This document shows positions 43,027 through 51,587 of a stretch of DNA of 64,000 nt, one piece after another; positions within the stretch are counted from its first letter, which is position 1; each line of letters starts with the position of its first letter. The position numbers and the translations under genes were made by a program. The notes beneath the pieces were generated by a model, which made no database searches, was not told the DNA's origin, and was given only the letters and a program-made list of their open reading frames with translations. Source of the stretch: DATARH01 sp963705325 (GTDB lineage: Bacteria; Pseudomonadota; Alphaproteobacteria; ATCC43930; CGMCC-115725). The DNA lies in the NCBI GenBank assembly GCA_963705325.1, contig OY970069.1, positions 5,022,001-5,086,000 of the forward strand, read 5' to 3'.

Positions 43027-44307
43027 TCAGGCGATGACAAGTTCCGATGTCATCTCGACACCGTGCGTCTCCGGACCAAGGAAGAGAGCAACCACGAAAT
43101 TCACCAGCCCAAACAGGGTACCGATCAGCATTGGGATCGCGAAGCCCAGGTTCCAACCGGGGCTGGTTGCGAAGTAGGTCAAGATCGGCGGCACCAGCCC
43201 GCCGGCGATCGCGCCGACATGGTAGCTGAAGGCGCTCGCCGTCGCGCGCACCTCGGTCGGGTAGCGCTCGTTCAGGTAGGCCGGGATCTGTCCATACATG
43301 CCACCGCCGGCAAACAGGCCGATCGCGACGAAGCCGGCGACGATGATTACCGTATTGGTCGACAGCAGGTACATCGGCACGATCGCCATCGAGACCACCG
43401 CCGGGATGATCATCGCCCAGCGCCGGCCAAACCGGTCCGAAAACACCCCCCAGCTCGAGCTGGCGAAAAACACCAAGACATTTGCCAGCATGATCGGGGT
43501 AGCGATCAGCGCGGTCGAGAGGCCCAGATCCTTTTGCAGATGGGTCGCGAACAGCGCGTTGATCGAGTAGTAGGTGACGAACCCGGCGCATTGGAACCAG
43601 CAGGCGTTCAGCACGTTGCCGATGATCCCGCGGCGGAAGATCGCCGCGAGCGGCGCCTTGACGACGCGGTTTTCTGCCTTTTGCAGGCGGTTATTTTCGA
43701 CCCAGACTTCGGGCTCCTTGACGAAGAAGCGGACATAGACGATCGCGAGCGCCGGGGCGATGCCGATCCACAGCATGCCGCGCCAGCCCCACCGGTCGAA
43801 CAGCAGCCAATAGCACCCGCTGGACAGCAAGAAACCCAAGCCCCATGAGCCCTGCAGCACGCCGCTCATAAAGCCGCGCGAGCGGATCGGCCATTGCTCC
43901 ATCGCCAGCGCCGCACCGCACGGCCACTCGGCGCCCATGCCGATGCCGAGAAGAGTGCGGAATAGCAGCAGGAACCAGAAGGTCGGCGAGAACCCGGCAA
44001 TGAAATTGCACACCGAAAACCAGGCGATCGAGATCATCAGCGGTTTTTTGCGGCCGAGACGGTCGGCCATCCAGCCCGCCGCCGTCGCCCCGACGAGGCG
44101 CATCCACAAGGTCAGGGTGAACACAATCGCCACGTCCGTAAGCGGCACGTTAAATTCCTTGGCGATCGGCACCATGATCAGAAGGAAGACGGTGAAGTCG
44201 AACGCGTCGAGCGTCCAGCCTAGCCAGGCCGCCATATAGGCATACCATTGGTCCTTGGTGGGTTCCTTCCACCAGGGCATACCCGGTTCGCTGACGGAAA
44301 TCGCCAT
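43027..44307 (-). CDS. MFS transporter, SHS (lactate/sialate:H+ symporter)-like
   Basis: A 426-residue inner-membrane protein with 12 hydrophobic segments. The start KDQWYAYMAAWLGWTLDAFDFTVFLLIMVPIAKEF, with Asp residues inside the first helix, and the loop motif GWMADRLGRKKPLM match the sialate/lactate:proton symporter branch. A cytoplasmic middle loop carries VENNRLQKAEN. Likely imports a monocarboxylate. GAGGAGTGC precedes the ATG. It is upstream of the epoxide hydrolase on the same strand by 118 bases, so co-expression is possible. Confidence 0.85.
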   Translation of the reverse strand: MAISVSEPGMPWWKEPTKDQWYAYMAAWLGWTLDAFDFTVFLLIMVPIAKEFNVPLTDVAIVFTLTLWMRLVGATAAGWMADRLGRKKPLMISIAWFSVCNFIAGFSPTFWFLLLFRTLLGIGMGAEWPCGAALAMEQWPIRSRGFMSGVLQGSWGLGFLLSSGCYWLLFDRWGWRGMLWIGIAPALAIVYVRFFVKEPEVWVENNRLQKAENRVVKAPLAAIFRRGIIGNVLNACWFQCAGFVTYYSINALFATHLQKDLGLSTALIATPIMLANVLVFFASSSWGVFSDRFGRRWAMIIPAVVSMAIVPMYLLSTNTVIIVAGFVAIGLFAGGGMYGQIPAYLNERYPTEVRATASAFSYHVGAIAGGLVPPILTYFATSPGWNLGFAIPMLIGTLFGLVNFVVALFLGPETHGVEMTSELVIA

Positions 44308-44455
44308 CGTGAAGCACTCCTCTGCTCGGCCGGCCCCTTTTGTGGGTCCTTGCCACGACCCTAGGGCTGCCGAAGAGAGGCGTCTATGTCGTATGATGTG
44401 ACTGTTTGCTCAGGCTAAATGATAGATATCCGGCGGGGCCAGCATTTATCCGAAA

Positions 44456-45634
44456 TCAGCCCCCGAACGCACGTCCCTCGCCATTTTTGGCGGCGTATTT
44501 CGCGATGAAGTCCCAGTCGATCTCGAGCCCGAATCCGGGCTTGTCGCCGATGACCAGCTTGCCGTCATGCAAATGCGGGTGTTCACGGAAAAGGCCGAAA
44601 TGGAGCGGGTCCGTGTCGGGTCCGCCATGCGATTCGACGCCGAACGTGCAGCGCGGCATCGCCAGCACGAGATGGCCGTGAATTTCCGGCGCGGTGTGCG
44701 GCGCGACGATGGCGCCGTGCTGCTCGGCGAGCTGGGCGACGCGCAGCGCCTCGGTGAAGCCACCGGCGCGGGTGGAGTCGAACTGGACATAGCGGACGCC
44801 GCCGATGGTGACGAAGTCACGTACCGTGAAGCGGGTCAGCTCGCGCTCGCCATGCGCCAGCGGGATGCGGGTCGCTGTTGCGAGCCGGGCGAAATCGGCC
44901 GGCTGCAGGTACCAGTGCAGCGGTTCCTCAAGCCAGAAGACGTTGGACGCCTCGACGCGATGGGCAAAGTCAATGCATTCAGGTAGATCGTAGGGCGCGT
45001 TCATGTCGAGCATGAGATCGGGCGCATCGCCGATGACCCGGCGCACCGTGGCGACCCGCTTCGCCTCGTCGGCCACCGAACCGGCGCCGCATTTGAGCTT
45101 GACGGCGCGGTAGCCGAGTTCGAGGAAGCGCGCCAATTCCGCGCCGTATTCCTCGTCGCTGGCGCCGCGGTAGTAGCCGCCGGTCGCGTAGGTGTGGAGT
45201 GGCCGGTTCTCGCCGCCGAGCAGGCGGTAGACCGGGACGCCGGCGGCCTTGCCCTTGATGTCCCACAGCGCGATGTCGATCCCGGCGATCGCCGCCATCG
45301 CCACCGTGCGGTCGGGACGTGCGATCGGCGCGGGGATGTCGGCGCGGCCCTCGATCGCGCCAGGGCGCGGCGAGGTCAGCGCGAACAGCCTTTCCCACAC
45401 CGCGACATTGGCCAGCGCGTCCATGCCGGTAACAAACTCGCCGAACTTGGCGACGTACTCGCAAACCCGCGGCGCGGGGCCGGCATGGACGATGCCGTGG
45501 CCGGTCAGGCCGTCATCGGTCTTCACCTCGGTCAAAATCGCGTTCCACGCGGTCGAGCGCTCATGCGCGGTCCACACCGGCACCTGGCGCGGCATGGAGA
45601 TCGGGAAGGTGGCGACGGAGGCGATCTTGGTCAT
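44456..45634 (-). CDS. Mandelate racemase/muconate lactonizing enzyme family protein
   Basis: A 392-residue enolase-superfamily enzyme. It has the catalytic KxK (AVKLKCGA), metal-binding Asp in LMLDMNAPYD, Glu in WLEEPLHW and Glu in HGERELT, and the late EIHGHLVLAMP segment. These enzymes abstract a proton next to a carboxylate; dehydratases, racemases and cycloisomerases all belong here, and I cannot say which this is. ATG at 45634 (MTKIAS) has AAGGAA at good distance; another ATG two codons earlier is in frame. The same frame is open through the upstream CoA-synthetase gene, but that is chance: a repeat and a stop-start boundary separate the two. Confidence 0.85.
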   Translation of the reverse strand: MTKIASVATFPISMPRQVPVWTAHERSTAWNAILTEVKTDDGLTGHGIVHAGPAPRVCEYVAKFGEFVTGMDALANVAVWERLFALTSPRPGAIEGRADIPAPIARPDRTVAMAAIAGIDIALWDIKGKAAGVPVYRLLGGENRPLHTYATGGYYRGASDEEYGAELARFLELGYRAVKLKCGAGSVADEAKRVATVRRVIGDAPDLMLDMNAPYDLPECIDFAHRVEASNVFWLEEPLHWYLQPADFARLATATRIPLAHGERELTRFTVRDFVTIGGVRYVQFDSTRAGGFTEALRVAQLAEQHGAIVAPHTAPEIHGHLVLAMPRCTFGVESHGGPDTDPLHFGLFREHPHLHDGKLVIGDKPGFGLEIDWDFIAKYAAKNGEGRAFGG

Positions 45635-45646
45635 GGGCATTTCCTT

Positions 45647-45736
45647 GTCATTGCGAGGAGCGCGCAGCGCGACGCAGCAATCTCGATACGACTGGCCCTG
45701 GCTTGCACGAGATTGCTTCGCGGCGCTCGCAATGAC
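45647..45736. repeat. Palindromic repeat, type D (GTCATTGCGAGGAGC...), copy 1
   Basis: GTCATTGCGAGGAGCGC at the left end faces GGCGCTCGCAATGAC at the right, with internal GCAATCTCG and CGAGATTGC also inverted. Nearly identical elements occur at 48341-48427 and 49563-49649. It lies between the enolase-superfamily gene and the acyl-CoA synthetase gene. Confidence 0.75.
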
Positions 45737-45741
45737 AGCGG

Positions 45742-47430
45742 CTAAGCCGTCTTTTGTTCGCTGAGGCCCAGTTCGCGGACGGTTTCCTCGCGCATCAGGA
45801 ATTTCTGGATTTTGCCGGTCACGGTCATTGGGAAGGCGTCGGTGAATTTGATGTAGCGCGGGATCTTGTAATGGGCGATCTGGCCCTGGCAGAAGGCCTT
45901 CACCTCCTCGGGGGTCGCGGTTTCGCCGTCGCGCAATTTGACCCAGGCGCAGAGCTCCTCGCCGTAGCGCGGGTCGGGGACGCCGATCACCTGCACGTCC
46001 TGGATTTTCGGGTGGCGGTAGAGGAATTCCTCGATCTCGCGCGGGTAGACGTTCTCGCCGCCGCGGATGACCATGTCCTTGATGCGGCCGACGATGTTGC
46101 AATAGCCCTCGTCGTCGATCGTGGCGAGGTCGCCGGTGTGCATCCAGCCGGCCCGGTCGATCAACTCGGCGGTGCGCTCCGGGTCGGCCCAATAGCCGAG
46201 CATCACCGGATAGCCGCGGGTCAGTAGCTCGCCGGGCGTGCCGCGCGGCACGATGCGGCCCTCGGCGTCGACAATCTTGACCTCGACATGCGGCTGGATG
46301 CGGCCGACGGTCGAAACGCGGCGGTCGAGCGGGTCGTCGGTCGAGGACTGGAAGCTGACCGGGCTGGTCTCGGTCATGCCATAGGCGATGGTGATCTGGG
46401 CCAGATGCATCTGGTCGACCGCGCGCTTCATCACTTCGATCGGGCATGGGCTGCCGGCCATGATGCCGGTGCGCAGCGACCCAAGATCGAAGCGGGCGAA
46501 ATCGGGGTGGTCCATCTCGGCAATGAACATCGTCGGCACGCCATGCAGCGCGGTGCAGCGCTCGGCCTCGACCGCCTCGAGCGTTGCCAGCGGCTCGAAC
46601 GCCTCGCTCGGGTAGATCATCGCCGCGCCGTGCGTCAGACAAGCGAGGTTGCCGAGCACCATGCCGAAACAATGGTAAAGCGGCACCGGGATGCAGAGGC
46701 GGTCGTTTTCGGTGAACTTCATCGCGCGGGCGATGAAGAAGCCGTTGTTGAGGATGTTGTGATGGGTGAGCGTCGCGCCCTTGGGGAAGCCGGTGGTGCC
46801 GCTGGTGAACTGGATGTTGATCGGCTCGTCGAATTGCAAGGTCCCGGCGAGCGCGGCGAGCTGGCGGCGCTCGGCGTCTCCGCCGAGGCCGCAGACGTCC
46901 GCGAAGGGGATCATCCCGGCGTGGCTTTCGTCACCGATGGTGATGACGAGGCGCAGATCGGGGAGCTTGGCGGCGCGGAGGTTGCCGGGCGACGCATGCG
47001 CCAGCTCCGGCGCTAATTCGCGCAGCATGCCGATATAGTCGCTGGTCTTGAACCGCGCGGCGGTGATCAGCGCGGTGCAACCCGATTTGTTGAGCGCGTA
47101 TTCGAGTTCGGCAAGCCGGTACGCCGGGTTGATGTTGACGAGGATAAGCCCCGCCTTGGCGGTGGCGAACTGGGTGACGACCCACTCCGCGTTGTTCGGC
47201 GACCAGATACCGATGCGCTCGCCGGGCTTGAGGCCGAGCGCGACGAGGCCGGCGGCGAAGGCATCGACCTCGCGCTGCAGCTCGCGGTAGTTCCAGCTTA
47301 TGTGCTGATGGCGCACGATTAGCGCGTCACGCTCCGGAAAGCGTTCGACGATGCGGTCGAAATGCACGCCGATCGTCTCGCCGATCAGCGGGATGTCGCT
47401 GGCGCCATGGACGTAGCTCGGGAGCGGCAT
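45742..47430 (-). CDS. AMP-binding acyl-CoA synthetase
   Basis: A 562-residue ANL-family ligase, size typical of fatty-acyl-CoA synthetases. Motifs: IQFTSGTTGFPKGATLTHHN (P-loop), IAYGMTETSPVSFQS (A5), GWMHTGDLATIDDEGYCNIVGRIKDMVIRGGENVYP (A7/A8 hinge) and TVTGKIQKFLMRE (catalytic Lys). It activates a carboxylic acid to its CoA thioester with ATP. The ATG at 47430 has GGGAGGAGGAAC upstream. A longer frame to 47535 overlaps the DUF983 gene tail region and is not needed. Substrate chain length is not readable from sequence. Confidence 0.9.
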   Translation of the reverse strand: MPLPSYVHGASDIPLIGETIGVHFDRIVERFPERDALIVRHQHISWNYRELQREVDAFAAGLVALGLKPGERIGIWSPNNAEWVVTQFATAKAGLILVNINPAYRLAELEYALNKSGCTALITAARFKTSDYIGMLRELAPELAHASPGNLRAAKLPDLRLVITIGDESHAGMIPFADVCGLGGDAERRQLAALAGTLQFDEPINIQFTSGTTGFPKGATLTHHNILNNGFFIARAMKFTENDRLCIPVPLYHCFGMVLGNLACLTHGAAMIYPSEAFEPLATLEAVEAERCTALHGVPTMFIAEMDHPDFARFDLGSLRTGIMAGSPCPIEVMKRAVDQMHLAQITIAYGMTETSPVSFQSSTDDPLDRRVSTVGRIQPHVEVKIVDAEGRIVPRGTPGELLTRGYPVMLGYWADPERTAELIDRAGWMHTGDLATIDDEGYCNIVGRIKDMVIRGGENVYPREIEEFLYRHPKIQDVQVIGVPDPRYGEELCAWVKLRDGETATPEEVKAFCQGQIAHYKIPRYIKFTDAFPMTVTGKIQKFLMREETVRELGLSEQKTA

Positions 47431-47488
47431 GACGTTCCTCCTCCCGCTAAGAGACCAGAACGCCAAGCCGATGTGAACGGGAAAGCGG

Positions 47489-47893
47489 TTAGGGGATGCC
47501 GCCGAGCCGGTGCTCTTTCGCCGGCGCAAAGCCATGCATGCCCGTCTGCCACTGCATCCCGACGATCGCTCCCTTCACCGGCTGCAACAGTGCGGCCGCG
47601 CAAATCGCCGTGAGCGGCAGCCAGATCAGCAAGTCGAGCCAGAGCGGCGGCGAATAGCTGATCTCGACAAGAAGGGCCGCCGGAACCAGCAGATGCCCGA
47701 CGATGACGATCACCAGATAGGCCGGGAAGTCGTCCGCGCGGTGATGCGACATGACCTCGCCGCAAGCCGAGCAATGATCCACCACCTTGAGCCAGCGGCC
47801 AAACAACCTGCCCTTCCCGCAATTCGGGCAGCGCCCGGCGAACCCGCGCCGGATGGCTTCGGTGAGCGAGACAGGTTCGGTGCCGGAAGTCAT
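47489..47893 (-). CDS. DUF983 family membrane protein with zinc-ribbon-like N-terminus
   Basis: A 134-residue protein: a short N-terminal domain with two Cys pairs (GRCPNCGKGRLF and DHCSACGEVM) that probably binds zinc, then two hydrophobic segments (PAYLVIVIVGHLLVPAALLV and LLIWLPLTAICAAALLQPV). This is the DUF983 layout, common in Alphaproteobacteria and sometimes near haem-copper oxidase genes; function is unknown. It precedes the acyl-CoA synthetase gene on the same strand by 58 bases. Confidence 0.85.
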   Translation of the reverse strand: MTSGTEPVSLTEAIRRGFAGRCPNCGKGRLFGRWLKVVDHCSACGEVMSHHRADDFPAYLVIVIVGHLLVPAALLVEISYSPPLWLDLLIWLPLTAICAAALLQPVKGAIVGMQWQTGMHGFAPAKEHRLGGIP

Positions 47894-47983
47894 CGTGAAT
47901 TACCTCGAACGCAGCGCGCTAGATGTTTGCGGCCACGCTCGCCCGATCAATCGGATGCGGCAAATTGCCTGACGCGGGCGCCA

Positions 47984-48328
47984 TCAAAGCGGCCAGGCAA
48001 AGCTGATTTCGTGGCCGTCGGGATCGGTGACGTGGAAGAAGCGCTCGCCCCAGGAGGCGTCGCGCGGCGCGGCCTGCGGCCGGTAGCCGGCGGCGACGAG
48101 GCGGGTATAGAGGCCGTCGACACCGTCGTCGTAGAAGATCGCGCGGCCCCACCATTTGATGTCAGCCGGCTCGACGGTGAGGTTCAAGTATGAGGCGCCG
48201 GCGCGGAAGCTGGTGAAGCGCGCGCTCTCTCCGCCATAGATGAGCTCGAAGCCGCAAAGCCGATAGAAGCGCACCGAAGCCGCCATGTCGCGCGTCGCCA
48301 GGGTGATCGCGCTGAGGGCGGTGATCAT
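47984..48328 (-). CDS. VOC-family (glyoxalase-like) protein
   Basis: A 114-residue VOC protein: ITALSAITLATRDMAASVRFYRLCGFELIYGG, then SYLNLTVEPAD, FYDDGVDGLYTRLVAAGYRP, and the end GERFFHVTDPDGHEISFAWPL. The last motif (DPDGHEISF) carries the usual C-terminal metal Glu. ATG at 48328 lies one codon after an in-frame TTG. Possibly a glyoxalase or resistance-type protein; the specific activity is not known. It lies upstream of the DUF983 gene by 90 bases. Confidence 0.85.
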   Translation of the reverse strand: MITALSAITLATRDMAASVRFYRLCGFELIYGGESARFTSFRAGASYLNLTVEPADIKWWGRAIFYDDGVDGLYTRLVAAGYRPQAAPRDASWGERFFHVTDPDGHEISFAWPL

Positions 48329-48340
48329 CAAAACCTCGTG

Positions 48341-48427
48341 CTACTGCGAGGAGCCTGGAGGACGACGCGGCAATCTCGATGGGTTTGTGCGCTTGGCACG
48401 AGATTGCGTCGCTTCGCTCGCAATGAC
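48341..48427. repeat. Palindromic repeat, type D, copy 2
   Basis: ACTGCGAGGAGCCTGGAGGA at the left is a slightly degraded form of the type D left arm; GCTTCGCTCGCAATGAC at the right is conserved. It occupies the gap between the zinc alcohol dehydrogenase gene and the VOC gene. Confidence 0.7.
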
Positions 48428-48436
48428 AACGAGTGG

Positions 48437-49546
48437 CTAAAACATCACCACGCTGCGGATCGCCTCACCGGCCTTGAGCGCGGCAAAGCCCTCGTTGATC
48501 TCGTCGAGCTTGATGTGGCGGGTGATCAGCTCGTCGAGGAACAGCTTGCCGTCGAGGTGGAGACGGGCGAGCAGCGGGAAATCGCGCGCCGGCCGCGCGC
48601 CGCCATAGCTCGACCGGCGGATGCGCTTCTCGCCCATCAGCGCGCCCCAGCGGAACGCGACATTGGCGGCGACATCGGTCTTGCCGAGCCAGATCACCTC
48701 GCCGCCCGGGCGCACCGCCTCGACGCTGAGCCCAAACCCGTTGGGGCTGCCGGCGGCTTCGAGCACGGTGTCGACGCCGCGCCCTTGGGTCATCGCCTTG
48801 GTGGCGGCAACGACATCCTCGCGCGCGGCGTTGATGCGCGCGGTGGCGCCGATTTTCTCGGCCAGCGCCAACTTCGCGTCGTCGAGATCGACCGCGATGA
48901 TCGCGCCGGCGCCGGCGAGCCGCGCGCCCTGCACCGCCGACAAGCCGACCGCGCCACAGCCGATCACCATGACGGTGCCGCCACAGCCGATCGAGGCGAC
49001 GTTAAGCGCGGCGCCGACCCCGGTCATCACCCCGCAGCCGATCAGGCAGGCGCGGTCAAACGGCAGCTCCTTGGGCACGACGATCGCCTGCTGTGCCGGG
49101 ACGACGCAGTATTCGGCGAAGGCGCCGAGGAACATCAGCTGCCGTAGATCGCCGCTTTCGCCGACGTGGAGGCGGCTCTCACCGTCGAAGGCGACGGCCT
49201 TGGGGCCATTGGCGAGATACGTCTCGCACAGGATCGGCAGGTCGCGGTCGCAATAGAAGCAATGCCCGCAATGCGGGTTCCACGACAGGATGACATGGTC
49301 GCCGACAGCGACGCCTTTCGCTTCCGGACCGATTTCCGAGACCACACCGGCGGCTTCGTGGCCGAGCACGATCGGCATCGGATAGCGCAGCCCGCCCTCG
49401 ATGACCTCAAGGTCGGTGTGGCAGAGCCCCGCCGCCTTCATCCGCACCCGCACGTCGCCGGGCTTCAGCGGGCCACCGCTGACGGTCTCGACCGTCAGCG
49501 GCGTCTTGGGCGCGCGGAGTACCGCGGCACGCATCTCGAAGCTCAT
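48437..49546 (-). CDS. Zinc-dependent alcohol dehydrogenase (medium-chain, MDR)
   Basis: A 369-residue MDR-family dehydrogenase. Catalytic zinc site: C42 (GLCHTD), H63 and E64 (LGHEAAG), with a second Cys in LIGCGVMTG. Structural zinc: C93, C96, C99 and C107 (CGHCFYCDRDLPILC). NAD-binding motif GCGAVGLSAVQGA. It resembles the class III / Rxyl-3153-type branch that oxidises alcohols with NAD+ or MSH/GSH adducts; the exact substrate is unknown. Type D repeats lie on both sides of the gene. Confidence 0.9.
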   Translation of the reverse strand: MSFEMRAAVLRAPKTPLTVETVSGGPLKPGDVRVRMKAAGLCHTDLEVIEGGLRYPMPIVLGHEAAGVVSEIGPEAKGVAVGDHVILSWNPHCGHCFYCDRDLPILCETYLANGPKAVAFDGESRLHVGESGDLRQLMFLGAFAEYCVVPAQQAIVVPKELPFDRACLIGCGVMTGVGAALNVASIGCGGTVMVIGCGAVGLSAVQGARLAGAGAIIAVDLDDAKLALAEKIGATARINAAREDVVAATKAMTQGRGVDTVLEAAGSPNGFGLSVEAVRPGGEVIWLGKTDVAANVAFRWGALMGEKRIRRSSYGGARPARDFPLLARLHLDGKLFLDELITRHIKLDEINEGFAALKAGEAIRSVVMF

Positions 49547-49562
49547 AGCAGCCTCTTAGGCC

Positions 49563-49649
49563 GTCATTGCGAGGAGTGCGCAGCACGACGCGGCAATCTC
49601 GATCAATTGCGCGCTCGGCACGAGATTGCTTCGCTGCGCTCGCAATGAC
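49563..49649. repeat. Palindromic repeat, type D, copy 3
   Basis: GTCATTGCGAGGAGTGCGCA at the left faces GCTGCGCTCGCAATGAC at the right, with internal CGGCAATCTCG/CGAGATTGC. It is the most complete copy. With copy 2 it brackets the alcohol dehydrogenase gene, so the two could recombine or fold. Confidence 0.75.
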
Positions 49650-49656
49650 GAGAAAA

Positions 49657-50508
49657 TCATACCGGCCGCTCGCCCTCGATCGTGACCCGGTGCATGACGC
49701 GGCGCTGGCCGTGATAATCATTGATCGCATTGTGCTGGACGCAGCGATTGTCCCAGAACGCGATCGAGCCCTTCTCCCAGCGGAAGCGGCAGGTGAATTC
49801 CGGCCGCACCGCGTGCTCGTAGAGATAATGGAGCAGCGGCGCGCTTTCCTCCTCGGTCATGTCCTGGAAACGGGTGGTGAAGCCGCCATGAACGTAGAGG
49901 CACTTCTTGCCGCTCTCGACATGGGTGCGCACCACTGGATGATCCACCTCGGCATGCGCCTCCTCGGTAAAGCGCAGCTTCATCGACGATTTGACGTCCT
50001 CGCGCACCCGGACGGCGTTGGTCCCGTACGATTTGCGCGCGCTATGCATCGCCCGCATTTCGCCAAGCATCGACTTCAACCCATCCGACAGGGTTTCGTA
50101 GGCAAGGTATTGATTAGCGAACATCGTGTCGCCACCATAGGCCGGCACTTCGAGGGCATAGAGCACCGAGCCGAGCGCCGGCTTTTCGAGGTAGCTGACA
50201 TCGGTGTGCCAGCCACCGCCGAAATTGCGCATTTCGTGCTCTTCCTTGCGGACCTCGATGATCTCGGGATGGGTGTTCATACCCGCGACGAAATCGTGGA
50301 CTTGGAGGGCCCCGAAATGGCGCCCGAAGGCGACCTGCTGCTCGGGAGTCAGGTGCTGGCCGCGGAAGAAGATCACGCAATGGTCGACTAGCGCTTGGCG
50401 GATTTCTCCAACGACCTCGCCATCGAGCTCCCGCGACAGGTCGACGCCGGAGATTTCGGCGCCGAGCGCCCCGGCAATCTTGTCTACGGTGATCGTGCGG
50501 TTTTTCAT
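49657..50508 (-). CDS. TauD/TfdA-family Fe(II)/2-oxoglutarate dioxygenase (TauD-like)
   Basis: A 283-residue non-haem iron dioxygenase. Iron ligands are H101 and D103 in GWHTDVSY and H259 in RCVQHN; R274 (MHRVTI) is the likely 2-oxoglutarate partner. The segment FWDNRCVQHNAINDYHGQRRVMHRVTI closely follows taurine dioxygenase, so a sulfonate or a similar small acid is a fair guess. AGGAGGG precedes the ATG at 50508. It is divergent from the Gfo/Idh/MocA gene and only distantly related to the TfdA-like enzyme at 36483. Confidence 0.9.
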   Translation of the reverse strand: MKNRTITVDKIAGALGAEISGVDLSRELDGEVVGEIRQALVDHCVIFFRGQHLTPEQQVAFGRHFGALQVHDFVAGMNTHPEIIEVRKEEHEMRNFGGGWHTDVSYLEKPALGSVLYALEVPAYGGDTMFANQYLAYETLSDGLKSMLGEMRAMHSARKSYGTNAVRVREDVKSSMKLRFTEEAHAEVDHPVVRTHVESGKKCLYVHGGFTTRFQDMTEEESAPLLHYLYEHAVRPEFTCRFRWEKGSIAFWDNRCVQHNAINDYHGQRRVMHRVTIEGERPV

Positions 50509-50615
50509 CGCAACCCTCCTCAGGCGCGTCATTCAATGGCGAGCTACAGGGTGGCATGTTGTCCGCCACCGTGCCAGCCTGAGGGTGATTTCACGCTTCG
50601 CCGGAGAGCGAAATA

Positions 50616-51584
50616 ATGATCGACGCGGCAATCGTCGGGCTTGGCCGCTGGGGCCGCACCCTGGTCGAGGCGGTGCAGGGCAAAAGCGACAAAATCCGCT
50701 TCACCCGCGCGGTCAGCCGCGACCCGGCGCAGCATCGCGATTTCCTCGAAACGCAGCATCTGCTCGCCGGCAGCAGCTTCGACGAGATGGTGGCCGACCG
50801 GTCGATCAAGGCGGTGGTGTTGGCGACGCCGCACACGCGGCACGTCGAGGAGGTCGTGGCCGCAGCGGCCGCCGGGAAGGCCGTGTTCTGTGAGAAACCG
50901 TTGGCGCTGACCCGGGAGGGCGCGGCGCGCGCGGTCGGCGCCTGCCGCGACGCCAGGGTGGTGCTCGGCATCGGCACCGACAAACGCTATTTCCCGGCGA
51001 TCGCCGAGGTGATCCGCCTCGTGGATAGCGGCGAATTAGGCAAGCTGATCCATGTCGAGGGCAATTTCTCGAACGAGGTGGCGGCGGGCTTCACCGCCTG
51101 GCGCGGGTCGCTGGAGGAGTCGCCGGCGGGTGGGATGACCGGCACCGGTATCCATGTGCTCGACGCGCTCGCCCGCATCGCCGGACCGGTGCGGCGGACG
51201 CATACGCAGCTGCTGTCGCTGAAACCCGGCCCCGATCCGTGGGACAGCCTGTCGGTGATGCTCGAATTCGAGTCCGGGGTCGGCGGCACCTTGGCGGCGG
51301 TGCGCTCGACTCCGACGTTTCTGCGCGTCCACGCCTTCGGCAGAACCGGCTCGGCGGAGGCGGTGAGCCGCAACGACGTCATCATCCGCAAAAGCGGCGC
51401 CGAGCCGATCCGGATCAAGCTGCAGGGGATGGATTCGGTGCGGATCAACCTTGAACACTTCGCCGACGCGGTGGCGGGGGTGGCGCCCTTCCCGGTGTCG
51501 CCTGAACAGATACTCAACGTCACCAACGCTTTTGTTGCCGTCTGCGACACGGTGCGCGGCGGCGCGGTGACGCAGGAGGTTTGA
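50616..51584 (+). CDS. Gfo/Idh/MocA-family oxidoreductase
   Basis: A 322-residue NAD(P)-dependent dehydrogenase. The Rossmann start is AAIVGLGRWGRTLVEAV (GxGxxG), followed by VVLATPHTRHVEEVVAAAAAGKAVFCEKPLAL with the conserved EKP lysine, and GMTGTGIHVLDAL with the conserved His that acts in catalysis. Typical substrates are sugars and inositols; this one is not specified. It lies three bases upstream of the GTG start of the peptidase gene, so the two form an operon. Confidence 0.9.
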   Translation: MIDAAIVGLGRWGRTLVEAVQGKSDKIRFTRAVSRDPAQHRDFLETQHLLAGSSFDEMVADRSIKAVVLATPHTRHVEEVVAAAAAGKAVFCEKPLALTREGAARAVGACRDARVVLGIGTDKRYFPAIAEVIRLVDSGELGKLIHVEGNFSNEVAAGFTAWRGSLEESPAGGMTGTGIHVLDALARIAGPVRRTHTQLLSLKPGPDPWDSLSVMLEFESGVGGTLAAVRSTPTFLRVHAFGRTGSAEAVSRNDVIIRKSGAEPIRIKLQGMDSVRINLEHFADAVAGVAPFPVSPEQILNVTNAFVAVCDTVRGGAVTQEV

Positions 51585-51587
51585 AAC

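Noticed and set aside
44456..46672. 738-codon frame suggesting a fusion of an unknown domain to the enolase-superfamily enzyme
   Set aside because: The N-terminal half is the shadow of the acyl-CoA synthetase gene in another frame; the enzyme has its own ATG and Shine-Dalgarno at 45634.
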